In this document: piece by piece, positions 20,601-29,507 of the stretch
How the letters are laid out: every line of letters starts with the position of its first letter
Numbering within the stretch: position 1 is the first letter of the stretch
Source of the DNA: Sphaerosporella brunnea
Lineage: Eukaryota; Ascomycota; Pezizomycetes; Pezizales; Pyronemataceae
Length of the DNA stretch: 64,000 nucleotides
Reading direction: 5' to 3'
Assembly (NCBI GenBank): GCA_008704415.1
Contig: VXIS01000215.1
Span: 1 to 64,000 of the forward strand
Position numbers and translations under genes: made by a program
Notes under the pieces: model-generated
What the model saw: the letters and a program-made list of their open reading frames with translations, nothing else
The model's database searches: none
What the model was told of the DNA's origin: nothing

Positions 20601-21501
20601 GGTACTGGTGCGCCACCGACTTCAAAACGTGGAATCGTTTCCTGCGCACGGCGGCGCCCCCCAATCTGCGTACCATGTCCATCCAGATTTTTGCGCACAG
20701 TCTGGCGAGTACCGAGTCGAAATGCAGCTGTTCTCGGTGCGACTGCCCGTTTTTTCGGTGCGGCGCTGGATTCGGCCATTCCGCTTCGTCTGCGTGGCGA
20801 GGTCACAGACCCGGTTTTTGCTGCCGGCATCCGTGGCGCGCTGGCAGCCTCTCAAGACCTGCGGCCCTTGCAATTCTGGCGAGCCTGCCGATTCCACATG
20901 ACGCGGTCAGTTACCGCCTAAGCGGACATTCAAACGATCATGGTAGCCGCTGTTGGTGCTGTCCGTCCATATGCCGCGCCGAGGGTGTCCCGCTTGGCAT
21001 CATCTGTTTGTGATTCTGCTGATTTTCTGTTTGTATTTTATTATTCGTTGCTTCCTAACTGCGCTGCAGTGGCTTTACCCAGGGCGATGAAAACGCTGCT
21101 CGGTGTGGAGGTTTGACTATTGATAGGTCTCTGCTGTTACGCTGCTAGCGACGGGTTGGTAGGTATAGTTCGTTTTATATGTGGTCTATATAACACACCC
21201 GATATTCTCGCAAATCAAACTGCGCACGCCGCAACTCCCCACCTAGATTTCCGAGGACGGCTTTCGGGGGATATACTGTAGCAGATATTTGTGAGTGTGG
21301 CACGTCGGTGCGCTCGAACTGCAGCTTGTTCATTTTTCTGCAGCGCCTGGAAGCCACCAGCTTAGTGGCAAGACCAGCTGTCGCATCAATGCCCTGCCCT
21401 GGCTCGGGTCGATCAGTTCTACGCCTCCGTCGCTTCATGTATATATCTACCAGAACAATCATCATCAAGCTTTCAACTACCCTGGCCCAGGGTGACGGAT
21501 A

Positions 21502-22183
21502 CAGTGTTCCTCACGGGCCGGAGCGGTCTGCAGGTCGGCCTGGACGGTCTGGCATAGTCCAGTCAAGTCCGCGCACTGCAGCGATCCATCCGCGATTGAT
21601 CCAGGGCTGAAAAACCTGGTCCACTGGACCAGCCTGCAATCGTTACTCACGTAATATCTATATGCAATGAGCCTGAACGTGCGAGCGGTGCGCATCATGG
21701 TGGCCAACATGCGCCGACGAAAAAAAAAAAAAACTCTGTATCTTTGCCGCGTGACTGGGTCGAATAAAAACTCTAATGTCATCAAACTGTAAGTCACTCA
21801 CTACGTGCCGGATGGGAGCCTGAGCACCGGGATGGGGTCATCAGCGCGAGCCATGCTGAGATGACAGAGCTTTAGAAGATGCTAAATGCGCTCTGCATCC
21901 AGCAACTCAATGGGGGCACGGCTGAATAGCCTGAGCGTGAGGCATAAACGAGTTTTGGAGCGCGCGGAGGATACATTAACGCGGGCGGTTTTGTATATAA
22001 AATCCTTATGTGATACATTACTCCGTTGGATGTATCCAGTCGACTGGATCGCTAGCAGGCGGTCCAGTCCATACCTCCCGAAAGGACTGCTGGTCCCGGG
22101 CAATCTCTCGGACTGCACTGCATGATGTGGTCCAGGTCCGGTCCGCGCTCAGGACTGGTCGGACTGGACTATGAGGAACACTG
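21502..22183. mobile_element. hAT MITE-like element without target duplication
   Basis: The ends are CAGTGTTCCTCACGGGCC and, inward from the right, CAGTGTTCCTCATAGTCC. Subterminal words such as GGTCCAGTCC, GACTGGAC and CAGTCGACTGG are plentiful. The 8-base flanks GACGGATA and CCTCCAAT differ, so the two ends may come from different insertions or the flanks have changed. An internal segment (21652-21720) recurs inverted at 32657-32732. Confidence 0.7.
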
Positions 22184-22415
22184 CCTCCAATACCAACATA
22201 TGTAGATAACTCATACATGAAAGCACTCAACAACGTTCACGCAGCGGTTTGATCACTGTCACAGCACACATACACAGACGGCTCACAAATCAGATTATAT
22301 AAGCGTTTTAATGTAAAAAACCAAGTAGTCTTCCACAGTTCCTTCACCGGATCCGTGCAGTTGGCTATTGCATAGCATACGCCAGCTATTGTGTTAGTCT
22401 CGTAGACCGTAGGTC

Positions 22416-24119
22416 TTAATTGATGGCCGTCCAGGCCACGGTAGCCGCAGCGGCCCAGACTCCCGCAAAGGCAACGTCAAAGAGGAAAGCGGCGGCACGC
22501 TGGCGCATGGTGGTAGCCTCAACACTGTTGCTGGTGGCGGGTGAGGTGCGTGGAAACGCACCGGGCAGAGTGGCGGTGGGTCGAGCACGTCTCGCAGCCA
22601 GCTCGCACTGTTTCTCCACCCTTGCGCGTGCCTTGGCTTTCCTGTCCCACTCCGCACGTCTGTGAGCCTCCTCAAGCTGCAGTCGGGGAACCAGCTTAGC
22701 CCACCGCGCTGTCGCAGCCTTCTGTGCCTTCTCTACCTGCCTTGCAAGTGCTTCCTGGGCCGCTTTCTGTCTTCGGTCGTGTTCGGCCTGCATGAATCTC
22801 TCGGCTTCCTCATGCGCCTCCTGCTGAATCCGAGCCTCCTCCAACCACCTCTTCTTTTCGTTGAATTTACGCGTGGCTTCCATCCTTGCGCGGGCTGCAG
22901 CTTTCTTGCGTCGCGTCTCCTCTGGGTTGGCAGCCTCGGCGGCCTGACGATCGTGCAGCTCCTGGATTCTTTGCGCTGCGAGCGCGTTGCGCAGGGGGTC
23001 GAATGTGCGATTGTAAATCATGGGTGTCGGGTATCGCGGTACAGCTGGTGCGACTGGTGTGAGGAGACCGGCGGCTGCCTGCTGTGCCCGGGCGCGTCGA
23101 TGTGCTTGCTCGGATAAGCGCGCTAGTTCCAGTCGTCGGCGCTTCTCTTCAACCCTCCGTACGCGTTCAGCCCAGAGAGCTTCTTTCGCCTTCTGCTCCT
23201 CCTCCCTCCGGCGCCGATCTTGATCAGCCCTGCAAGCTGCTTCTTGTCTTGCCGCTTCCTCCGCCCTCCGCGATTGCTCTGCCTGGTGGGCTTCCGCCAG
23301 TCGGAGGCGGGCTGCGCGAGCTCTGCGAGGATCCTCGGCGCTGCGAGCTTTCTGAGCGAGCTGCGCTCTCTCCAGTCGGCGACGAGCATCTGCAGCCCTC
23401 CGAGACTCCGCGGCCCTGCGGGCTTCTTCAGCCCTCTTGGCTTCCGGCGGAAGGGGGCGATCTTCGTCTTCTCTCGATGGTTGTGAAGCCTGGCGCTCTT
23501 CGTCGTCGCTGGCTGCTTGTTCAGCCCGGCGATCTTGCTCAGCATTCAGAGCTTCTTTAGCCTCCGGCGTGGCCTCTTCGCCCCGAAGTTGGTCAACGCA
23601 CGAAGCTTCTTCAGCCTGGGGTTGATCTTGCTCGGTCCTCTGAGCTTCTTCTTCTTGCATCAACACTCGACCTATGTGCCGAGCTTCTTCAACTTCCAGT
23701 GTTTCCTGCAGTTTCTGGCGATCCTCTTCTTCCCTCTGCGCTTCTTCTGCTTTTTGCGCTTCTTCCAATCGGCCGTGATATTCAGCCGTATGAGCTTCCT
23801 CGTCATTGTGTGTTCCCACCAGTTTGCCGTCAGCCACCTCGGCCTTCTTCGCTTCTTCGACCATATGAGTTTCCTCGTGATTTCGTGTTCCCTCCAGTTT
23901 GCCGTCAACCACCTCAGCGTTCTTCGCTTCTCCAACGCTATGCGCTTCCTGCGCCTCTTTCAAGCTGCGGATATTTTCCTGTGCTCGAGCCTTTTCCAGC
24001 CGCCGGTCAGCCAGCTGTCCACGGGGTTGGTGAAGAGTTTCCTGTTCCAGGTTCCGTACCTCGTGTTCTTTCTGAGCTATTATAGCAGCTTCGCGGTCCT
24101 GCTGCGCGCGTGTACTCAT
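22416..24119 (-). CDS. Coiled-coil protein with C-terminal tail anchor, 567 residues
   Basis: The first ATG in frame is at 24119 (MSTRAQQDREAAIIAQKEHE). More than 500 residues are Glu/Arg/Ala/Gln-rich with repeated EEA-x-x-A-E and RRAEEARR patterns, that is, a long charged helix or coiled coil. A short Pro-containing break (LTPVAPAVPRYPTPMIY) lies near residue 355. The last 25 residues (AAAFLFDVAFAGVWAAAATV and four more hydrophobic ones) form one membrane segment right at the end, as in tail-anchored proteins with the helix facing the cytosol. It resembles trichohyalin or plectin-like repeats only in composition. The frame is intact over 1.7 kb without introns. A repeated promoter-side segment lies upstream. 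Confidence 0.75.
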   Translation of the reverse strand: MSTRAQQDREAAIIAQKEHEVRNLEQETLHQPRGQLADRRLEKARAQENIRSLKEAQEAHSVGEAKNAEVVDGKLEGTRNHEETHMVEEAKKAEVADGKLVGTHNDEEAHTAEYHGRLEEAQKAEEAQREEEDRQKLQETLEVEEARHIGRVLMQEEEAQRTEQDQPQAEEASCVDQLRGEEATPEAKEALNAEQDRRAEQAASDDEERQASQPSREDEDRPLPPEAKRAEEARRAAESRRAADARRRLERAQLAQKARSAEDPRRARAARLRLAEAHQAEQSRRAEEAARQEAACRADQDRRRREEEQKAKEALWAERVRRVEEKRRRLELARLSEQAHRRARAQQAAAGLLTPVAPAVPRYPTPMIYNRTFDPLRNALAAQRIQELHDRQAAEAANPEETRRKKAAARARMEATRKFNEKKRWLEEARIQQEAHEEAERFMQAEHDRRQKAAQEALARQVEKAQKAATARWAKLVPRLQLEEAHRRAEWDRKAKARARVEKQCELAARRARPTATLPGAFPRTSPATSNSVEATTMRQRAAAFLFDVAFAGVWAAAATVAWTAIN

Positions 24120-24199
24120 TGTGGCGGTAAAAATCGTGTTTGTGGATGGGTGTTGTCGCTTGATCAAGTGGTGTCTGGGTCTTCAGTCGTGGTGTTGGG

Positions 24200-24560
24200 G
24201 TTGGCGATGTGGTAGCGGGGAGTGGGCAAGATTGGGAGGGGGAGGGGCAGATTGGGAGGGTGAGATCCAATGGCGCCGCCGGTCTCGGTACGTCATTGAA
24301 TGGCACCTTGAGCAGCTGTAGCTGTAGCCATTGATCCTGAAGTGGCGCAACGCAGTGTTGCGATATTTAGCCGCCAACGCTGTAGCCGCAGCATCGGGAT
24401 CTGATTACAAGTGGCCGGCTTTCCAACTGTGTATATACACCACGCCTGATTTTCATGAACATGGAGAAATCTACCCGGACAAGGTCCTACATATATATCG
24501 CCTGTGGTTCCAAACGGAAAGCCTACGGACTATCCTACCAAGACCAAATTTTCGAGGAGC
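24200..24560 (+). repeat. Duplicated segment, copy 1 (empty site)
   Basis: GATTGGGAGGG..ATCCAATGGCGC..CCATTGATCCTGAAG..CGCAACGCAGTG..GATCTGATTACAAGTGGCC..GTATATACAC..CATGAACATGGA..AATCTAC.CGGAC is found here and again at 25130-25640 in the same order. In this copy GTATATAC is uninterrupted, giving the pre-insertion state of the MITE in copy 2. It forms the upstream region of the coiled-coil gene. Confidence 0.85.
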
Positions 24561-25129
24561 TTCACGCGTGGATGGTGAGGCAACAAGATTACGCCAGCGT
24601 TCAAGGGATGGTAGGTAGTCTCTGCGGGCTGGAGATTTTGTTCCGATGCAGACAAGTATTGATGCAGTTGAGTCGTCAGCACGGATGTACGGTCAACCGA
24701 CTTAATCATAGAAGCGGACCTCTGAAAGGTGAACACGAAGCGATGAGGACCGTTCACCACTGCAACCACCAACCCGAGCGTGATCCCTTTCTCTACCGAG
24801 AAAATTCTGCATTCCACGCGAGAAATGCGCTTGCACTGGAGCAGGCCAGCAGACATCGTGCAACAAAGACCTCATCATACCGTAACCGCGTCTTCAAAAG
24901 CAACAAAATCGGAATTTTACAACTTTGGATACGATAGATATAGCGAATGATAAATTCACTGGTCAAAGCGGGGGTTCTATGTGCGTATATACTCTGCTCG
25001 CTGCTGGTTTAATTGAGCCATCGCAGAGAGGGAGAAAAAAAAACAAAAAATGTGAAATTGAACTCTGCGTCGCGCGTGCGGCGTATGGCTGCGCGGTAAA
25101 TGTCTTGGCAGGATAGGCAACAGGATAAG

Positions 25130-25640
25130 TCCGGAGACTTTCCGGATTGGGAGGGGGAGAGCTGGTGATGATCCAATGGCGCTATAGCCGTTGATCCTGA
25201 AGCTGCGCGACCAAGCGTGAACGCAGTGCTGTAATATTTAACCGCCAACGCTACATCCGCAGCGTCTGCTGGTTTTTTGTTGGGATCTGATTACAAGTGG
25301 CCGACTTTCCGACTGTGTATATACCAGTGCTCCTCACGGTCCGTCTAAGACTGCAGTCCAGTTCTCACTCCAGGCGGTCCGAACCGTGATGCGCAAACGG
25401 CTGGCAGTCATGGTCCTGACTTACGAGTGAACCGTCACCTGCGATCCAGTCCAGTCTGGAGGGGGGACTGGAGCAGACGGACCGTGAGGAGCGCTGGTAT
25501 ATACTGCACCAAAAAACCATTTCATTTCATTTGCGAGGTACACCACGCGTGATGTTGATGAACATGGAATAATCTACTCGGACTAGGTCCTAAATATATA
25601 ACACCTCTGGTTCCAGACTTATCTTGTCAGTAGCCGAGAA
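25130..25640 (+). repeat. Duplicated segment, copy 2 (occupied site)
   Basis: Second copy of the segment at 24200-24560, diverged at roughly one base in eight by eye, with the MITE 25325-25496 inserted in its GTATATAC and a further 30-base difference after it. Confidence 0.85.
25325..25496. mobile_element. 172-base hAT MITE with exact target duplication
   Basis: The ends are CAGTGCTCCTCACGGTCCGT and, inward from the right, CAGCGCTCCTCACGGTCCGT, one mismatch in the first 20 bases. Exact duplications GTATATAC flank it at 25317-25324 and 25497-25504. It has no coding capacity. The neighbouring duplicate at 24.4 kb shows the same site empty. Confidence 0.95.
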
Positions 25641-26075
25641 TATGGTAGTGAAGAGAGGAACACCATTTCCGCCACCACCGTCTGCCAACAACACCGAATC
25701 GTCACTGCACTCTAGATGCGATTTGATATGATGGAGTGACTGGTGTTGTGACCGCGTGAAGCAGGCAGTCCAAAGAGTTCAAGTTCATACGGCCAAGATG
25801 AACCAAAAAGCGCCGCGATCGAGTGAATATGTGCCATCGTCTTATATATCAGACCTTCGGGAGAGGAGTGGAGGTGGTGATTTTGGCATTGTTCGATCGC
25901 CTTCCAACCCCCTCCCACATAACACTCTGGTCCCTACCCAGCGCATGGCCTCGTGGGGTCGCCAAACCTAAGCGCACAATCCATCCCGCAGCTCATTCGC
26001 TCGCAGACCTCAATCCGTCCCACACCCCATTGAGCGTACCACACCTTCCTTCACGACACGCTGAACAACGCCTTG

Positions 26076-27332
26076 ATGGACGGTTCACCGCCGCCACCTC
26101 GCAAAAGCCTCTACCTAGAGCGTGACCGAATGTGCGAGCTGCTCGGGATTGCCCGCGGTAGCCGGAACGGGATGGCACGCCTGCGGCAACGAATCAGCCA
26201 GCTCTGCCGCCAGCTTGGCAGTCCGCTGGACCGCAGCTACACCGAGTGGGACGAACCGGAGATGGGTCGACTGGTGCACGACGTCACGGCGGCCTTGAAC
26301 AAGGATCGCGTGAAGGCCGGGGGAACGCATGTGCTCCCCGAGGAAGCGGTCGATGCTGTGATTCATCGGATGTGTTTGGATAATGTGCGAAGGGTACGGG
26401 CGGAGAGAAAAAGGAAGAGTTCTTCATCGAAGGTGAGTGCGGACTACGTGTCAGCGATGGCAAAGCTGATTGAGGAGCAGAAGCCGAGGGATAGCCCGGA
26501 TAGTGACGGCGATGACGACTCAGCAACCAAAGAACCAGCGTCGGCGAATGCGCATCTACCAGGGGGGAGTGCCGCGATTACTGCCCTGCCGGACGCGCTC
26601 CCGGCGGAACATATGGCACGGCCGGCTGCGGACACATCGCCGCGGATAATCGAGGCGAAAGAGTCGCCGTCCCGCGTCGATCCGACACCCAAGCACGCAG
26701 TTCCCGAACTTGGCAGCGCCGACACTTCTCCCTCACACCTGGGCAGACCTACGGAGCCCATCACTGGGACTATCACGAACCTTCACCCGCTGCTCCCCGC
26801 CGACATCACATTGGCAATACCGCGCAACGCGTCCTTGTTCTGCGTAGCTGCAAATCTCGCGTCATTCTTAGGACCCCCGCCGGAGCGCAGTCGATTGCTG
26901 GCTGAGGTGTCCAACGGAGATGACAGGTCAAACCGGTATGCGGTTTTGCTTGAGAGCGAGGCACAGTGGAGAGCCTTGGCCGATGATCGGAAGGTGACGA
27001 TGCTGCGATTTCTGTATATCCGCGACTACCCACCGCCCACCGCCCACCAATCTCCCTCCGCGGTCGGACACATCACAGTCACGGTCTTGAACCCGACGAC
27101 CTCCACTGACATTACATGCCAGTTACCACGCCACTGCTCCTGGCTCTACCTATCTGGAAAGTTCGTGTCATCGTTGGGACACCCACCGGCCGAAAGTCAA
27201 TTGGTGGCTGAGGTTGTCAACGGGGAGGAGGTGTCAAAGGAGAATGATGTGTTGCTCACGAGCGAGGCAGGGTGGAGAGCATTGGCCGACGATCGGAAGG
27301 TGACAATGCTGCGTTTTCGGTATTTGAAGTAG
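26076..27332 (+). CDS. Unknown protein with duplicated C-terminal domain, 418 residues
   Basis: An ATG at 26076 opens one uninterrupted frame. Residues 1-135 form a compact, charged N-terminal domain (LERDRMCELLGIARGSRNGM, LVHDVTAALNKDRVK, a basic RAERKRKSSSSK). A disordered acidic and Ser/Pro linker follows to about residue 228. Two copies of an 85-residue unit end the protein: residues 231-315 and 332-418. They share I-T/V, D-I-T, L/I-P-R, S-L/W, S-L/F-G-x-P-P-E/A, L-V/L-A-E-V and an almost identical WRALADDRKVTMLRF end. The unit has the alternating pattern of a small beta-rich fold, perhaps ubiquitin-like, but I cannot assign it. A poly-G run of 15 follows the stop. Confidence 0.75.
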   Translation: MDGSPPPPRKSLYLERDRMCELLGIARGSRNGMARLRQRISQLCRQLGSPLDRSYTEWDEPEMGRLVHDVTAALNKDRVKAGGTHVLPEEAVDAVIHRMCLDNVRRVRAERKRKSSSSKVSADYVSAMAKLIEEQKPRDSPDSDGDDDSATKEPASANAHLPGGSAAITALPDALPAEHMARPAADTSPRIIEAKESPSRVDPTPKHAVPELGSADTSPSHLGRPTEPITGTITNLHPLLPADITLAIPRNASLFCVAANLASFLGPPPERSRLLAEVSNGDDRSNRYAVLLESEAQWRALADDRKVTMLRFLYIRDYPPPTAHQSPSAVGHITVTVLNPTTSTDITCQLPRHCSWLYLSGKFVSSLGHPPAESQLVAEVVNGEEVSKENDVLLTSEAGWRALADDRKVTMLRFRYLK

Positions 27333-28527
27333 TTTGGGCGGGGAGGTGGGGGGGGGGGGGGGAGCATTTATGGTATTCTGACCACCAGATATTGAACTTC
27401 ATGGTTCAAGCCTGCGTGTGTCAATTGCAAGAACGATTTGGTCGAGTTATAGTCTTATATATGGTCGACGATTGCCTTGCTACCCTCTCATCTCACCTGT
27501 GCTCGACGCTTCCCTCTTACACGTATATAGTCGACGCTTACCTTGCTGCGCTCTCATTTTACATCTGGTCAACGGTTCTCTCCTACATGTGGTCGACGCT
27601 TTGGTTACCAGATGCTAGCGGCGCGTTGGGGCGTGATCATCACTACCCATGCCGCAGCATGTCGGAGGTCTCATTGTGCAGCGGCGGTATGCTCACGATA
27701 GTGATGGACATAAGCCGAGCCGCCTCGAGCCAAGAGCTCGAGCCTTTTGTTGTCGCTAGCCGGCGGGGCGAAGCTGAAAAGCGCTGGTTGATCGAGAACA
27801 TTCCGTGGAATTCCATCAGTGCGAACCCCAAGTAGCCTCCACCACCGCGCGTTCTCAAATACACTCAATACGATCTCGCCGTTACCATACCCAACACAAC
27901 CCCCATCGCGCACCAGATCCCGGAGGCGCGTCGTCTGCTGCCTATGAAATTCAAGCGCTATATAAGAGGATCAGCAGGAAGTGGGGTAAGTTCCTGTTCT
28001 GTTTGTTGCAGTGAACCGAGTATGGGGTTTACCAGATATGCACCACAGAGCTGCCGGAGTGCGAACCTTCAGTGGGCTGAAAGATTCTAATTTTGATGCC
28101 TTCCTTTACAAGCGCCGCATTATCTTTCGAGAGATTGTGGGGACGGGGGCTCCCACTGCTTTAGCGGTTGAAGTTGAGACCAACCTGACCGCAACTTGCG
28201 GGCTGCAAAGAGGCGAAGAACAAAAGCTACTAGCCGCGGCAGTACATCAAACGGAGGCTCGAATGAGCATGAAAAACACATCGTGCGGTGCTGTCACCTG
28301 GGGACCATACAACGCAGATTACGCCACCACGAGGGCCTGAAAACGACATGTGGAGATCCACTACCCCCGGGATCCCAGCGGAGGAGACAGTGGACAAGGA
28401 GCTGATTGCTGAACTGCGGAAAAATTCCCAGCAGACTTCAACACGCTGGACCAAAGCTGGTGAGGTGGCAGCAACAGGGCGATTGTTTGGGGAATCCTTC
28501 AACCCAGAAGTTTAGCGTTGCCTGTTA

Positions 28528-29507
28528 TGGTGCCGGCAGCCTTAAACAGTGACAAAGCAGGGGGGGTTTTGAAACACTGGTTACCCGGCTGCAATCGAGC
28601 GAGTGATTGTCAATGCGCACCCGCCTCGCCATATAGGCACGCCTCAATACACTGGGAACACTACTCCTCCCTGAAAAACCTGAAGTCGCGTTCTAGAAAT
28701 GGCAAGACCCCACACACAAACCGCATCCAGAATCACCATATGGAGAAGAAGAAAGCGCGCTGAGGCGCAAGCTGCTGCTGCTGAATCTGCGCAAGCTGCT
28801 CCTGAGGCGACGGCCGATAAAGAACCTGAACCAACCAGGGAGACAACATTCCAAAGGATGAAAAGAAGGCGGGCAGAGCTGGCAGTGGAAATTGAGCAAG
28901 CACGGGCAGCCTGGCCTAGGACAAAACGGAGCCCAAATAGCGCAGAAGTTACCGAAATACTGCTTACCGATGCAATTGCGGATATTAAAAAGGTGTTGCG
29001 ACGGGACAAACGTTACCTGAGGAGGGGAGGGCAGGATTTAAGACAACAAAAAACGAAGCTTGAAGAGGAGATCCGAAAGCGCGGCCACATTTGCATTTCC
29101 CTACCCAAATTTCACCCTGAAATTAGTCCCATTGAGTACTACTGGGGGACGACAAAGGTGGTCACAAGGAAGAACTGTGAGTGCGCTTCGCAAAACAGTC
29201 CCTCAGGGTTTGAAGGCGGCGCGCCTCAGCAGATACTACGCTACTTTGAAAACGTTGAGCATATTCTGGACGCCTACTCTGCTGGAGATGTTTATGGAAC
29301 CCAGGAATTTGCCGAGAAGGTGTACAAAAGTCACCGCAAAGTCACAAAATCACCTTAAATACCAGCATTCGGGGTTGGCTCCGGCCGTTGATTGTACCGC
29401 GCACCACTCATCATGGAATATCAATCGCTCGATCACAGCCGGGTAGCCGGTGTTCCAAAACCCCCCCCCCCCCCCTGCTTGGTCACTGTTTAAGGCTTCC
29501 GGCACCA
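28528..29507 (+). mobile_element. Nested Tc1/mariner-like element (TA target)
   Basis: About 80 bases at each end are inverted copies: TGGTGCCGG.AGCCTTAAACAGTGAC.AAGCAG, a G tract, TTTTG.AACAC.GG.TACCCGGCTG and ATCGAGCGA. The G tract is 7 long on the left and 15 (as C) on the right. TA lies on both sides (28526-28527 and 29508-29509), as expected of this superfamily. The two hAT halves outside it join back to one reading region, which shows the insertion came after the hAT. It contains the C-terminal part of a DDE transposase. Confidence 0.88.
28699..29358 (+). pseudogene. DDE transposase, C-terminal part
   Basis: The 219-codon frame ends with LRQQKTKLEEEIRKRGHICI and SLPKFHPEISPIEYYWGTTK, where the Glu of PIEYYWG is the third catalytic residue, followed by AYSAGDVYGTQEFAEKVYKS and HRKV. 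The same order (PKFH..IE.FW....YGTKEF.E..YKSHR) is familiar from DDE transposases of basidiomycetes. The first two catalytic Asp and the DNA-binding part are absent, replaced by a basic Ala/Glu-rich stretch, so the enzyme is incomplete. The internal deletion agrees with the 980-base element length. Confidence 0.8.

Noticed and set aside
21494..22191. An 8-base target duplication for the 21.5-kb element
   Set aside because: GACGGATA and CCTCCAAT do not match; reported as lacking a duplication.
22662..24215. Plus-strand frames opposite the coiled-coil gene
   Set aside because: Leu/Ser/Phe-rich complements of Glu/Lys codons, with many breaks.
28640..29009. Minus-strand frame opposite the DDE transposase fragment
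   Set aside because: Antisense shadow; the plus strand has the PIEYYWG and YGTQEF motifs.
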